This document shows, in pieces, positions 37,941 to 48,445 of a stretch of DNA of 64,000 bases. Position 1 is the first letter of the stretch. Each line of letters begins with the position of its first letter. The notes under the pieces are model-generated. The model was not told the DNA's origin. It made no database searches and saw nothing but the letters and a program-made list of their open reading frames with translations. A program made the position numbers and the translations under genes. The stretch is from Buddleja alternifolia (taxonomy: Eukaryota > Streptophyta > Magnoliopsida > Lamiales > Scrophulariaceae), in the NCBI GenBank assembly GCA_019426215.1, contig CM033408.1, forward strand, positions 29,181,953 through 29,245,952, given 5' to 3'.

Positions 37941-37976
<36 letters not shown>

Positions 37977-39370
37977 ATAAATTCATAATATATGTGTGTG
38001 TGTGTGTGCGCATCAATTGAGAATATCGTATCCCAATTTCGTTGATGGTCTTAAAAAAGGTAATCCTAATGTTATATAACTTGTACTTTTCATTGATACT
38101 ACAAAAGATACGTGATTACAACAAAGTTGCAACCAAAAAAAAAAAAAGATTACAACAAAGTTGACGAGCCTCAAACTCACATGTATCTACTACACCAACA
38201 TCACACGGTGATTTCTTCACATTTCCACGAGTCCATAGTAAGGATGAAAAATTAAGAATTTGAATCTTATGCAGTTTGGTTCGGAAAATCACTTCAAAAG
38301 GAAAGGCCACACTGAATGCCGCTCATAATCTCATCATTATTTCCCGGGAGCAAATTTGAAATGCTAATTTCAACTTTGATATTAGTTTCTTGTTTCAATA
38401 TTTCCACACCTATACTTGTAACCAAAAGTGGAACCCAGAAACTGCAATTAAAGTGAAGCAAGTGCATGTGCACAACAAGATTTAGTTAATATTAAGATAT
38501 TTAAGATAGGAACATAAGTTCCTACAAACAATTATAATATCTTTGGTCGTAAATCTATAAAGCAAAGAAAGGACACAGAGAGCACACCAAAAAATACCAT
38601 GTGCCTATTTTCTGATAATTGCAGGCAGCTTTTGGGACAAGAAATTTCTCGATTGAGCATCACAGACCTCCAAAACCTGGAAAATCAACTAGAAATGAGT
38701 TTGAAAGGCATACGTGTGAAAAAGGCAAGAGCTATTTTATCTAACTTAATAATCAGTAATCTGTATGTACATATTTCCACATTGAGTACAAAAAGGTTCT
38801 CAATGAAATGGCATTTTCCTTACAGGGTCAAATTCTGACAGATGAGATCAAAGAGTTGAACCAAAAGGTTCTTTCTAAAAACAGTTAACCATCCCCTCCA
38901 TTTTTTCTATTCTTGTTTTGATGTGGGAATAATTTCTGTAATATTGTTGCAGGGGAACCTCATTCATCACGAAAATATGGAACTCCATGAGAAAGTGGAC
39001 CTTGTTCGTCAAGAGAATGCTGAGTTGCAGAAAAAGGTATTTACAGATTAGATTAAAACCAAAAATTTGAAAATATTTCCCAGCTAAGCTAACTCAAGTT
39101 CTGATCCAGGTTTATGGCTCAGGGGGCATAAGTGAACCAAAAAGGGTTTCCACTGTTACACACCGCATCAACTATGATTTGCACGTGCCCATAAATCTCG
39201 AGCTAAGCCAGCCACAAAACGAGAAAAATGACACACCAAGAACTGTGATGAAGTTGGGGTAATTCTAGTTTTAGATATCTTCATTTGATAGATAGATTTA
39301 CCTCTGATTAGGTGCCTTATCAACTGATCATCACAATAATGACTGTTGCAACAGGCTTCAACTGCCGTAG
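13557..39370 (+). CDS. MIKC-type MADS-box transcription factor, AGL17 clade
   Basis: Eight coding exons: 13557-13738, 17141-17219, 37407-37468, 38625-38724, 38826-38867, 38953-39036, 39110-39258 and 39355-39370. They join in frame to 714 nt (237 aa). The first five lengths, 182/79/62/100/42 nt, are the classical MIKC exon sizes. The MADS domain ([23 protein letters not shown] binding and dimerisation) fills exon 1. The I region ([18 protein letters not shown]) is exon 2 and the K box starts [17 protein letters not shown] in exon 3. The C terminus ends KLGLQLP. The [18 protein letters not shown] and C-terminal LGLQLP words place it with AGL17/AGL16/ANR1/AGL21 and Antirrhinum DEFH125, known for roles in root nitrate response, stomata, flowering time or pollen. 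It would act in the nucleus as a dimer on CArG boxes. Intron 4 has a GC donor. Intron 2 is ~20.2 kb and full of transposons. Histidine replaces the usual tyrosine in GRLHEF. Confidence 0.92.
13952..14109. repeat. Two tandem copies of a 79-bp unit
   Basis: Copies start at 13952 and 14031 and differ at about one base. Each contains TTATCATAATACGA twice. They lie in intron 1 of the MADS gene. Confidence 0.9.
15255..15720. mobile_element. Truncated relative of the 10242-11546 MITE
   Basis: The left edge (GGTAAAAGGTGGCCACCCCT) and right interior (GACAAATAACACTCGGTCTC) correspond to the arm of the 10.2-kb element. The middle is expanded into the 44-bp array. No right terminal repeat is visible. 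Confidence 0.5.
15351..15570. repeat. 44-bp tandem array, five copies
   Basis: Units start at 15351, 15395, 15439, 15483 and 15529, each beginning CTTGTGGTATTATGACTRAT. The fourth carries a 2-bp insertion and the last diverges. The unit resembles the sub-repeat in the arms of the 10242-11546 element. Confidence 0.9.
15913..16566. mobile_element. hAT-type MITE, CAGGGA ends, with poly-G and poly-C runs
   Basis: CAGGGAACGG at the left and CCGTCCCTG at the right are flanked by exact 8-bp repeats GACGTAGT (15905-15912 and 16567-16574). Just inside the left end are a G run (~15921-15937) and a C run (~15951-15972), separated by AAGGGTGCCACGG. The right end (GCTCCGTCCCTG) is the classical plant GGGGCGGAGCC-type terminus. 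Confidence 0.85.
16813..17070. mobile_element. Mutator-type MITE, ATAATTACACTC family (copy 2)
   Basis: The inverted ends GGGATAATTACACTCGCACC and its complement enclose a nearly palindromic 258 bp. Exact 9-bp target duplications TTTGTTTAA lie at 16804-16812 and 17071-17079. It sits 70 bp before exon 2 of the MADS gene, inside intron 1. Confidence 0.9.
17441..18046 (-). repeat. 3' LTR of the copia-type element
   Basis: 606 bp, about 31 bp shorter than the other LTR. The main difference is a missing segment near 17950-17980. Confidence 0.9.
19230..19866 (-). repeat. 5' LTR of the copia-type element
   Basis: 637 bp, directly next to the tRNA-Met primer-binding site at about 19210-19229. Confidence 0.9.
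19963..20006. repeat. (TA)n microsatellite
   Basis: About 22 TA units in MADS intron 2. Confidence 0.95.
20284..21896. mobile_element. Mutator-type element, 9-bp TSD, internal duplication
   Basis: Left end GGCCTCAAATACCTCCAATA and right end ATTAGTGGTATTTAGCC form imperfect TIRs. They are continued by CTCTCAAATGCACTCAAATA-type sub-repeats in both arms. Exact 9-bp target duplications TATACTTTT lie at 20275-20283 and 21897-21905. The interior has two diverged copies (about 20390-21000 and 21055-21670) of a ~600-bp block with the same word order (TGACGAAACCTTGAGGC, then T-rich, then CCxTCATCCCA). No transposase frame is seen. Confidence 0.85.
21906..23111. other. Part of MADS intron 2, no feature seen
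   Basis: AT-rich sequence without recognisable ends or coding potential. Confidence 0.5.
23129..23322 (+). mobile_element. tRNA-derived SINE with 17-bp target duplication
   Basis: The body starts TGTTGGTCTAGTGGTATCCA (A box) and has a perfect B box GGTTCGAATCC about 50 bases in. The tail ends GAATTGAAAAAATAAAA. Exact 17-bp direct repeats GAAATGAAAAAATTCTA lie at 23112-23128 and 23323-23339. It differs in sequence from the SINE at 6774-6998, so two SINE families are present. Both pol III boxes look intact. Confidence 0.92.
23340..24058. other. Part of MADS intron 2, no feature seen
   Basis: Somewhat less AT-rich than its neighbours. It has no open frame of note and no repeat boundary. Confidence 0.4.
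24064..25062 (-). repeat. 3' LTR of the TR-GAG element
   Basis: 999 bp. It lacks the 18-bp duplication found near 29450 in the other LTR. Confidence 0.9.
25079..27319. other. Non-coding interior of the TR-GAG element
   Basis: Neither strand holds a long frame, and no pol motif is seen. In TR-GAG elements this space is typically non-coding. The block at 26330-26720 has loosely repeated phrases (GGAGAAAGGTACAACTTTGA / GTAGAAAGGTACAACATTGG), suggesting an old internal duplication. Confidence 0.6.
27320..27800. repeat. Degenerate ~50-bp tandem repeats in the TR-GAG interior
   Basis: About ten units contain TTTATACTCGTGTCAAGGAG or TTTATGCTCTTATCAAGGAG variants. They lie just beyond the gag stop on the element's 3' side. 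Confidence 0.85.
27818..29116 (-). CDS. Retrotransposon gag protein (TR-GAG element)
   Basis: An intact 432-aa frame. I start it at [12 protein letters not shown], because the in-frame ATG at 29233 lies inside the LTR. The N-terminal ~80 residues are Ser/Lys-rich. A coiled coil follows ([20 protein letters not shown]). The middle is a retrotransposon gag domain ([14 protein letters not shown], then [35 protein letters not shown] and [16 protein letters not shown]) of the kind that forms the virus-like particle. The tail is acidic and ends in histidines, and no CCHC zinc knuckle is visible. No stop or frameshift breaks it, unlike most old elements. Confidence 0.88.
   Translation of the reverse strand: MDTQVKTLKVVESKLAISSLSKSTSKNVGATARSMSKKLRATSSEVAPLSKSVEKDTSYLDIEADNDGDKSLPFSFRSTSSYSNVASVMMTNVTTLEEQVANLAKAIEGLTKHIEEQDTQIAKLMNKSENVDSIRNMEEQVEAHDEAETSKNQHSIEKEKPIVEKLQVLCDRMIPADRLNEFIMRTIQDKYDGSFKVSLAYAKPYTQRIDNLKMPTGYQPPKFQQFDYGKGNPKQHVAHFVETCNDAGTYDDHLVKQFVRSLKGNAFDWYTDLDAGSIDSWNQLEQEFLNRFYSTRRTVSMIELTNSRQWKDEPVIDYINRWRNLSLNCKDRLSEASAIEMCIQGMQWSLRYILQGIRPKTFEKLATRAHDMELSMAANGVDDEPHIQEPWSIEVNKGGKSFSDASNDESMAEDIDDHMEVSDVEVHHHYFD
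29180..30196 (-). repeat. 5' LTR of the TR-GAG element
   Basis: 1017 bp. GTCGTTGAAAGCTTCAAT is an extra tandem unit around 29450-29470 relative to the other LTR. Confidence 0.9.
30218..31165. mobile_element. PIF/Harbinger-type MITE
   Basis: The inverted ends GGGAGTGTTTGCAAACTCTA and TAGAGTTTGCAAACACTCCC are exact over 20 bp. They are flanked by TTA on both sides (30215-30217 and 31166-31168), the PIF/Harbinger target. Its interior holds no transposase. It starts 16 bp after the TSD of the TR-GAG element. Confidence 0.8.
31169..36613. other. Large unassigned part of MADS intron 2
   Basis: No exon, no convincing frame and no bounded element. It is less AT-rich than the transposon blocks and may be old unique intron sequence. 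A diverged relative of the 11790-12035 block lies at about 35670-35860. Confidence 0.5.
36614..36788. mobile_element. Stowaway-like MITE
   Basis: The left end CTCCCTCCGTCCTAG follows TA. The right end GGACAGAGACCCT, a decayed complement, precedes TA. CTCCCTCCGTCC is the Stowaway/Mariner terminal signature with TA target. At 175 bp the size fits; the right TIR has several changes. Confidence 0.65.
37121..37329. repeat. Tandem duplication, ~107-bp unit, just before exon 3
   Basis: Units start AGCCTAATCCAAATAAGATT at 37121 and 37228. The second lacks 5 bp (TATAA) and differs at a few sites. It ends 77 bp upstream of MADS exon 3, so it may place two copies of branch-point-like sequence there. 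Confidence 0.88.
37941..38010. repeat. (TA)n(TG)n microsatellites in intron 3
   Basis: ATATAT followed by ~12 GT units (to about 37977), then a second GT run near 37993-38008. Confidence 0.9.
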
Positions 39371-40939
39371 AGAGTTGGTGGCATCCCTTAAAGCATATTT
39401 ACCAGTTCTTTCATCAGCAGATGAATGTTCATACAGGAATACAGCCATCCATTCCTTTTTCATGAAATTGTGTGGAGAATATTTAGAATACTATGTGAAC
39501 AACTGTTCTATGCAAAACTATGTGAAAAACACCAAATGTGTAAGGTTTGATCTAGCTAAATGTTGTGACAAAGTTTGATTGATAAAAATGTACTGGTTGT
39601 CTAGAGACTTGTGTCAAGTTGATCACATCAGTGTGAGTAATTTTTATAAATGCCTTTTTACAGGAGGAAAAAAAATAAGGGGGTAAGAAAGTTGTCCCTC
39701 CTAATATATTTTCCTTGAGCACTCATTTTACTGTATTAAACCTAACGTATCCAGGTTGGGCTTCCAAACTTGCATTTAAAAGTTAAGAATAATCCATGGA
39801 GAACTTATCAACTGACACATTATCCACAAAGTAAGGTCTTTACTCTTTACAAAGGAAATATTTATTTGTCTTCAGCAGGGTGCAATCCTGATTTCTTTGC
39901 ATTGAAGCCGCTCTATACCATATAAATAATCACATTTTTCAGTTGTCTCTAGCCCTATTATAATCAAAATGCAAAGCATGTAATGAGTAAAAGCTCACAA
40001 ATTTTTGTGACAGAGGTAACACATGCTTCTATACATGATTTAATTGCATACGGAATCATCATATTTAAACATAACAGGACGACTTTTTGGGCTTCAATCA
40101 CACATTATGGGCAAATTATCAAGATCTCTCCTAGAAAGGAAAATAACAACAGATCTTTAACCCAATCACTTCGCCGTACATTTTAAATAACGTTGTATGC
40201 CTCGTGTCCTCTTTCTCGACTCTTGTGGTACTCTAAAATATTAAATGTAGTGTTATTATCACACAAGGTAATCACCAAGACAATGCTTAAATCTTTTGAT
40301 TTGAGCACTTTACTTGTCAAGGTTTAGAATGCAATACCTAGACTTTTTTGCCCTCTAGAGAAATATATATTTGGATCAATCAAGAAGTCAACCCCAAAAA
40401 TGAAACATTACGAAAGATTTGGTTAGCTGATTTAAACCCCTCTATTACCATGGGTTGAACCACATTCGTGTCTAGGCACACAATGATCCAACTTTTCTTT
40501 TTATACTCGGGGTTTATCACAATCATAATTAGCAAAACTCCGAATAAAATAATTTGACGCTGATTTCTTAACATTATAAACGTCAAGTAAAAATGTACAA
40601 ATCTAGTAATTTAAAATACAGACAAAAAGGAAAACATTAAATTGTTAATGCATGGGGAATAATCTCATTTGTTAATTCTAGCCCTCGAGAAAACCACTCA
40701 GTTACATACTAAGCAAAAGCAAGAGCTTCTAACGACAAGGAGCCCTACTACTTCCCAAAAATATCAAATGCAAACTTGGGGTTTCAACTTTCAATTTTCA
40801 TGCCTTCCAGGACATGTAAACAAGAATGCCAAAAACTATCAAAGCAGTGCAATGCCAATTTACAATTATCTTCTGGATATTGCAATTAACAACAACTACA
40901 GCATTGATCACTTTCCTAACAATTATCTAAACTTTCTAT
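39371..40939. other. 3' flank of the MADS gene
   Basis: The first few hundred bases probably include the 3' untranslated region. I cannot fix a poly(A) site. No further gene is seen. Confidence 0.45.
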
Positions 40940-41840
40940 TAGATAAATTGGTTCACAACCCATGGTTCCAACTCAACCCAACTAATGTTGGGTTGGGTTG
41001 TTTCCTTAGATTTTCTTTCTTGGATTGGATTGGGTTGGTTCGTATTGGGTTCTAAACTTCTAATGGATCAGTTACAAGTTGGTTCTTGGATGGTTCCAAG
41101 TTGGGTTCCAACCTGGGTCGCGAACCCAATCTTAATAAAATTTATAATTAATTTTAATTTGATTAAAACAAATATTGTTTTGATGAAAGGTCGTCCAAGT
41201 TACTAATCAAAACAGTAACCAATTTAGTCCCACTTTAAATTTTTGAACGTTAATAAAAGCCGGGAAAGTTCATATTAATCTAAAACCTGTAAATTTATGA
41301 GTTTTGTTGTGTTTGACCACTTTGCACTAAATATATATTTTGTATTAGGTACAATATAATTTCCTTTTTTAATATTTCATTTTTTTAACATCTTGTCTTC
41401 TGCCCTGTATATTATATTTTGTTAATTTTATTTTTTGGGGTCAAAGGGTAAAACAGACTATCAAACTGCATCATTGCCAAACAGAGAAGGATACCATTGC
41501 TAAATGCAGACTCAATATTCTGGGATGTGGGTGTATAAATAAAATAAGTTTGCTTAGTGTTACTCAAGAACAAATCTACCAAAATTAACAAGTCTACTTG
41601 AATAAATAAATAAAATAATTAATGAACAGTGATTATTTATTCATCTTGTTTTGGTTTCTATTGAACACACTTTGGTTCCTTTGGTCCATCTTGATTCCTT
41701 GTATAGGAACCAATTGGAACCAACCCAACCCAACACATATGGAACCCAAGCATCTAGACCCATTTTGGACCAGATGCATTCCGAAACCGATCCAATTGGA
41801 ATCAACCCAAACCCAACCCAACCCGCCCATTTGACCTCTA
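40940..41840. mobile_element. hAT-like element with GGGTTGG/CCAACCC arms
   Basis: The right end TTTGACCTCTA resembles the TAGAGGTG hAT terminus seen at 10699. The left end TAGATAAATTGG pairs imperfectly with it. The flanks CTTTCTAT (40932-40939) and ATTTCTAT (41841-41848) agree at 7 of 8 positions. The arms are rich in GGGTTGGGTT on the left and AACCCAACCC on the right. The AT-rich centre has no coding frame. Confidence 0.55.
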
Positions 41841-41848
41841 ATTTCTAT

Positions 41849-43330
41849 GTTAGATGAGATGCCTACAACATGTAACCAAAATGCAGCTGTAGCATTGACA
41901 TAAGTCTAAATTTATGTCTAATGGCTTTATATGATACAGCTTACCACCGAAATTTTATTCAATAGACAGGCCATCTTAGATGAAAGATGAAGGTAAAATC
42001 ACGAAATAAGTGTGTGTGTGTGCGTGTGTGTGTGAATTTATACTTGGACACCCCATCCGCCACTATGAAACTAATGCGAGGACGATATCAGTAAACAAAG
42101 AGATCTAGAATCACATAAACTTATCGCATAATTGAAAAACAGATGAAGCAGCCATGATAGACTAGGAACAAGTTCATAAATAAACTTTCTAGTGAAGTAT
42201 CGAATAAATCATACCAGAATCCCAAGCGAAAAACAACATAACGATGCCTCAAGGATGTTAATTTCCTTCATGTTCTTGACAGATTAGGATTTCATCAGGA
42301 AGCAGATCAAAATCCTGATATCATATTCAAAAAATTCAGTTCCGTTTGGAAAATAATCCTTGACATAAACAAACCAAAAAAATAAAATCCATAACAATAT
42401 GTTCATAACTTTTGCAATAATTAGTACAAACAGGAGATCAATTTGTAATGCATGTACGTAAAATACAAACCAAATAATAATCATTACTAGCATTTCTCCA
42501 ACAGATCAATACAAAAATAACATCACGAATGTAAATCGATATCAGTAAAAACACGATTACACAACTCACAGCTAAGTGATCAAACAGTTAAATAAATGGA
42601 TGATTTTTTGAAAATAAATTTAACTGATTAAATTAACAAAAACAACAAATAACACCTCTAATCTTACAGTTGAAAAAGAAAAAAAAACGAAAACTAAAAC
42701 TAAAAATGAAAACGATTAGAAGAAAAAGAAGAATTTAACCTAGTTCTTCAGATTCTTTAACCGATACATATAGAGAGAGACGATATCGATCGAGTATATG
42801 TAATGTTTCGCAATCAGAGATGCTTAAATGAAGATTTCCGATGCATAATCGCACCTTCCGATGAGATGAAAAAGGTTAAAGAACAATAACACTGCCATAA
42901 CTTTCACATTTTTTATGAATGTTCGTACTGTTGCGCATCAATGCTGGCGAGAAAGCGGAAGAGAGAGAAGAAAATATCTGAGGCATAATTTACGTACGAC
43001 CTTTTAGGCTCATTCGATGCTACCTGGTTTTGTGGTACCAAACTTTCACCAGATTTTGACATGTGGCACCTGTGAATCATAGTTATTTCATTTTGGCCCT
43101 TAAACTCTTGAGGGAAGTAACCTTTGATCCCTTAACTTATAACTTTAAATGTTTCGGTCCCCTTTTTTTTTTGACTGCCTTATCGCCGGGTATTCCAAGT
43201 ACTCGATTTTACGGACTCCTTCCAACCACACGTCCGCAATCCGTGGTTCGCAGTCCTTGGCTCCTTCAGCGATACACAGCACAACCCAATTTCGTTTCCT
43301 ACCTTTGGGTGTAGAAGGTGTCAATAGATA
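41849..43330. other. Intergenic, with a GT microsatellite
   Basis: A (GT)n run lies at about 42009-42033. The stretch 43060-43170 has phrases typical of long-TIR MITEs (TTGGCCCTTAAACTCTTGAG) but no boundaries can be set. Confidence 0.4.
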
Positions 43331-43837
43331 TAAATGTAATTGACATTTTAGATAATAAGTCGGGCAAAAGCCTTTATTTTTTATTGATGAAATACAAATT
43401 AAAATTACATAATATTATTCTACTCCGCTATTGGAGGAGAAAATCTCTTAGCTTCTCATAAGAGGACTTACTATTGGGGAAATCCCCATACACTTGTTTA
43501 TTAAAACTATAACAGAAGAAAGATTACAAATTTTCTATGAATATTTGTATTATGAAAGAGTTGGAGAAATTTTCTGATGATCTCCATTTGCTTCAGAACA
43601 TCCTTCTTATAGACTTGATTTCGGATTCCAAAACCGGACTCCAAACTTGCATAATTTTTCTTGACATCATTGCTTTGCTGTCAAGATTCCTTTTTAGTGC
43701 GCATGGGTCCCTGTGTCTGTCACGCTTGTCTTTTTACAACTGTTTTCTTTTACAGTTGTTACCTTTAATCAATCATATGACTGATCTTTAAGGTAGTGCA
43801 CCTAATCATGTAGGCCTCCTTTGTCGTTTACATGATT

Positions 43838-44972
43838 TTACCTGGGTTTGTGAAAACCCTTTGGGTAAAATGTCTTCATTTTCCCCTTATCTTTATCTGA
43901 TTCGGGTTTTGTCTTGGTAACCCGTATTTTTGTACTAAATAAGGGTTTTTCTTGGAACTCACAACTTGAACATTCCTGGTTGTGCCAAAGATCAACATGC
44001 ATCATGTTGCAAGCCTTCTTCCTGGTAGATTCAGTTGTTGGTAACTTGTTTTCCCAGATGATTGTCCTTTTTTGCTCAAAGACCTTTTCTGCGAAATCTG
44101 TACTTTTCCCTGTCATGAAATTTAACAGGAATGACCCATTCACAGAGTTTGTGAAAATCTTGAATGGATACTTGACTTTGTCCATCTCTGTAAGACAGAC
44201 CCACATACCCCATGCTCTTCTGGTGGATATATCGTCTTCATTGATATTACTAACCAAAGGAGCTTCTCCTGTTGCGACCTGAATTCGATTGTAGGTTGTC
44301 ATGTCTGGTCTCTGTAACTTCATAAAATGAAATGCTGGATGAGACCCTTTCCCTGTAATTTCTGGAGCTGCTGAAATAAATTTCAACTCCAGGATATCAC
44401 CCCTTTTGAGGTGGGGTTGTTTTGCCATGAATCGTACACAGCCCCTGTAATCCAACCCGGAAGTTTAGATATTTTCGAAAAACTTGGTGACATAGTATGT
44501 ATTGAAGCTATTGCCCCAAAATCATATCATTCTTGGACTTCGTCAGGATTTGATCCTTCCTTCATCCAAATCCTAGGATATTTTCCCGATATTTCTACTA
44601 AGGATTTATTCCTTTTCTTGAGATTAATTTTTCCCAAGAGCGCTGATAACCCTGCCAATGTAAATTAATCGGGTTAGTATTAACCTTAGAAGTGTCTGTT
44701 TGTGGCCTAAGATTAATCTCTCCCTTTTTAACCCCAGAGGTGGTGGGTTGACTTGACACAATAGGAGGTTGCCCTTCCGATTGTTCAATTATTTCCGTCT
44801 TCTCAGAATCTGAGAATGGACTTGTGCAAGTGATATTTGATTCCACCGCTCCGGGTATAGAGCCCCGTTCTCTAAACGCAAGTGTAGAGTCATGCTCTCT
44901 TAATTTGCAAGTCATCACTGAAGATGATGTCCTTCGAATTGGTTCTTGTAGTGTATTCCATAACATAGTCAT
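43838..44972 (-). pseudogene. Pararetrovirus 3' frame, possible transactivator/viroplasmin
   Basis: Two frames in different phases, 44598-44972 and 43838-44455, most likely one gene split by a frameshift near 44460-44600. The second frame includes GMWVCLTEMDKVKYPFKIF and ends in a basic tail (KGKMKTFYPKGFHKPR). Position after pol is where caulimo-, cavemo- and solendoviruses carry the translation transactivator. I do not recognise a diagnostic motif, so the assignment is positional. Confidence 0.5.
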
Positions 44973-45149
44973 GAAGTACGTTGTTCCCTTAAGGGTTTCC
45001 TGGACAATGCCAAATCAGCTCGTTGTACATGGCCAGCTACCTCAGCGTTAACTGATAACTGTCCAATCTTTTTGTCAAGCTCCTCAAGGTTTTCCATGAG
45101 ATGTCTGTATCTCGTGATGATGGAGTTGGCTTCATACACTTCCATCTCT

Positions 45150-46880
45150 TGTTAGGAAATCTGCAAGAACATTCTCTTGCGATTTCACAATAATAATGTC
45201 AAAATAATATTGACATTCTGCTTGCCATCTGAGAATACATGCTTTTTCGATTTTTTATTCAAGTTTGTTTTTCAAAAAATCTTTTACATTCGTATTATCA
45301 ACCTTTAAGGTAAATTCTTTGGCTAGTAAAAATAATGACCATTTTTTAAAGGCCTTCTAAACAGCAAAGAATTCTTTCTCGTTTATGTGCCAAAGATTGG
45401 CTTGTTGTTCAGTGAACAATCCTCCTGTATATCTACAAGGTTCTTCCCATGTAGTTGTTCTTTTCATGAGCACTGCTGCCCATCTATAATCATTGGCGTC
45501 TGTATAGACTACCAAATCATCTTTGTCTTGCAGTATTGCGAGTTTAGGCAAGTTATTACAAACTTGTTTCAACTCACGAATTCTCTGAGTGTGAATTTCT
45601 TCCCACTTCCATTTAACACTTTTCGTTTCTTTTAAAAGAGGTCGGAAATCCTTTTTGTATTTTGCCAAATCTTTGATAAAGATTCCTGCAAAGTTAACAA
45701 CTCCCAAGAAGCTTTGAAGTTGTTTTTTATCTTTTAAAATATCAGGAAAATTACGTATCTTTTCCACAATATGTTCCTGGAGTTCAATACATGTTTTGTC
45801 AATAAGAATGCCAAGAAATTCAATCTTATTAACGCCGATTATTGCTTTCTTTTCTGAGAGCACCAATCCTTCATTAAAACATGCATTAGAAAATATTTCA
45901 AGATGTTTAATATGATCTTTCATATTTCTTGATGCAATTAATACGTCGTCAATATAGAAAAACATAAACTCGAAATAATCTTTAAACAGATTATCCATCT
46001 TCCTTTGATATATCTGGGGTGCGTTTGCTAATCCCATTGGAAGAACATTCCAGATATATTGACCTTGTGGAGTAGAAAATGCTGTATATTTTCTAAACTT
46101 CTTTTCCATCTTAATCTGATAGAAACCAGATTTGCAATCAAATTTCGAAAACACTTTGGCATCTTTAATGCACTCAATTAAATGTACTCTGCTTGGGATA
46201 TAGTAACCATCAAATTCCAGTATCTTATTGATACCTTGATAATTGATTGCTAATCTTGCTTTTCCTCTTTTTACTTCACCATGGTTTCTTACTAGAAATC
46301 CAGGGCTACTATAAGCAGAGACTCCAGGTTCTATGAGTTTCAGATCGATATGCTCTTTTATGATTGTTTGCATATCTTTCTTATCCTCCATATTCATCTG
46401 GATTGGCTTGTATCGAACATACTCGTACTTGCATTGTTCTTTTACTTTCAGAGTAGCTTCAATCTTGTTTTTATCCCACCAAGCTAAAGGATTCTCGTTA
46501 AAGTTCCTTTGAATTAGTCGCTTAACATTTTCAAGAGAAAGTAAACTTTCTCCGTCAATGTTATCCATGGGCCTGTTCTGTAATTCATTCTTAAGAAGTT
46601 GTATTTCTTCTTTTGAATCCTCATAACAGTTTTCGTCCGCACTTTCGATTAGACCATGTAGTCTAAAAGACAAAAGAGCTTTTCCAAATCTCCGTTTATC
46701 CTTCATTTTGGGATGGGTTAATTTGGAATCAGGATTAAAATCACCACATTTGCTGCGAAAATTAATAGGCATAATCCTATTAAAAGCTTTTGCTCGCCGC
46801 AAAACTTGTATTTCATTACCACAATTAGCAGTAAAAATCAAGAAATTTTTGTTGTTATCTTGCACATATTTTGCAAAAGT
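45150..46880 (-). pseudogene. Pararetrovirus reverse transcriptase and RNase H
   Basis: The reverse transcriptase is open from 46865 to 45360 with family motifs in order: KARLAINYQGINK, KFDCKSGFYQI, LPMGLANAPQIYQRKMD, the catalytic FYIDDVL, then LGVVNFAG. The RNase H start (VVYTDANDYRW; catalytic Asp) follows. In-frame stops occur at 45357-45359 (TAG) and 45255-45257 (TAA), inside RNase H. Its end is near 45150. The host-side copy is therefore truncated before a complete RNase H. Confidence 0.88.
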
Positions 46881-47530
46881 CTAGATAAAATTGTTTCCCA
46901 ACAAAATATCTGCTCTAGTATCATGAAAATATATAGATGACATTTTTACCGTGAACCAAGGTGTACCGAATGCTCCCCCTATCATGATATATGCTTCTCG
47001 TATCCCCTTATTGAGAAGGAGAATTTTCTGAGAGAAATCTCTTCCTACAATAATGGGTAAAGCTTCCATAGCCGTGCTAGGAAAAACACCAGGTTTTGAT
47101 GTACAAAACCCTGATCCAGAATCAATATAAGCTGCGAAATATTCTGACTTATATTGTTCATATAACATACCAATAGATATGTATATTGAAAAATGACTAG
47201 TCATTTATTCGACTTGAATAATATGTCCATCCAGACTAAATTCCATGTCTTTTCCTTTTTTTCCCCAAGGTTTATGTTACTCAAGGAAACTTAATCCTAG
47301 AATAACCATTCCTGGGTCCCGTCCGGCAATTCCTATAACAAATACTTCATATCCTGTTATTTCTAGCATTCCTTCATATTTGTTGACAGTAGATTGCTGC
47401 AAGAGATATAGATCATCACAAGGAAAGTAATATCTTTCTCTGTAATATCAAATATTACTTGTACGTCTTTCCATCCTTCCGGGCATTTAATTTTTACATT
47501 ATCTACCCGAATAGCCTGAGGAGTTGGATT
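46881..47530 (-). pseudogene. Pararetrovirus aspartic protease region
   Basis: The upstream part (about 47210-47530) is decayed with stops. The frame 46881-47204 carries the active-site motif YIDSGSGF (DSG form of DTG) and the second conserved region ADILLGNNF. It ends in an in-frame TAG at 46881-46883, immediately before the reverse transcriptase frame, which continues in the same phase. In the family the protease is part of the pol polyprotein. Confidence 0.75.
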
Positions 47531-47539
47531 CTCGATTAA

Positions 47540-48445
47540 TTATTTCTCTTTCAAACTCCTTATCCTTTCTTCCGAAAAGGACATCCTGCTATTAAGATAT
47601 GTTCTAGAACTCATTGAGCGATCTAGAACTGGATGGTCTCGGATTAAGATATCCACACCACCAATCCTTGGTATTTGAATCGGATCGGGTGCTATTACAT
47701 TAGCAAATTCCTTGAAAATTCTTGGAATTTCAATATACTCTTTCCGGATAAACAAATCAGAATGATGTGTATTGGAAAGTGCATAAGCAATTCTATATGT
47801 AATAGAATATGGTCTATTCCCTTCTTTCATCAGATTTGTTCTTTTGAAATCTTGATAAAGGGTTAAAACTCAGCTGAAATCTTGGTCAGCCAGGTTATAT
47901 GCAATTCTTGGATGAATATCAAACATGAGTTTGCCTGCATATAAATTTCCAACCATTGTACCAAGACAACCATCTCTTAGGTTGTTAATTCTTTTATCCA
48001 TTATGGACAAATGTAATGGCGAATTAACACCTTCTTTGAAAGTAGCTTTGATTACTACTCCAATGGTTCCTATATGGATCCATTTCATAGTAAGAGCTTC
48101 TTCCTCTTTTAACTTACTTAATTCTTCCTCTTTTAGCTTACTTAATTCTTCTAGAATTTCTTCTTTCGGAATAAGTTGCATATCCATCACATTACCAGTT
48201 CATTCCATAGGAATTGCAAATTCCCCAGAACTTACTTTGCATCTGATGTTATGCCGCCTTTGATTTAATCCTATTTGGTTTAGGATTCTGCTAACTCCGC
48301 CGACTCTAAAACCATCGTATTTACCAATGTTAGAGTCTTGCCTCATGATCTTTTCCGTGGTTTTGTCTGATATAGATGCCTTGGAAAAGAAACCAGCTAG
48401 GCTATCTGTTATTTGAAGCCTATCTCCTTCGTTGGAATATTCCAT
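47540..48445 (-). pseudogene. Pararetrovirus movement protein
   Basis: One reading frame from ATG at 48445 to TAA at 47540-47542, broken by in-frame TGA codons at 48200-48202 and 47870-47872. The 30K-type core is seen in the middle (KWIHIGTIGVVIKATFKEG, then DKRINNLRDGCLGTMVGNL and YRIAYALSNTHHSDLF). Such proteins modify plasmodesmata for cell-to-cell spread. A short lysine-glutamate repeat (KLKEEELSKLKEEE) precedes the core and is probably a local duplication. Lying downstream of the capsid supports a cavemo-/solendovirus affinity. Confidence 0.75.

Noticed and set aside
39259..39262. Ending the MADS protein at the TAA after KLG
   Set aside because: A GT donor overlaps the stop and the spliced extension gives the clade-typical LQLP ending, so splicing is the better model.
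40985..41206. Frames rich in Gly/Trp or Asn/Pro around 41.0-41.85 kb
   Set aside because: They are translations of GGGTTGG/CCAACCC repeats in the arms of a hAT-like element.
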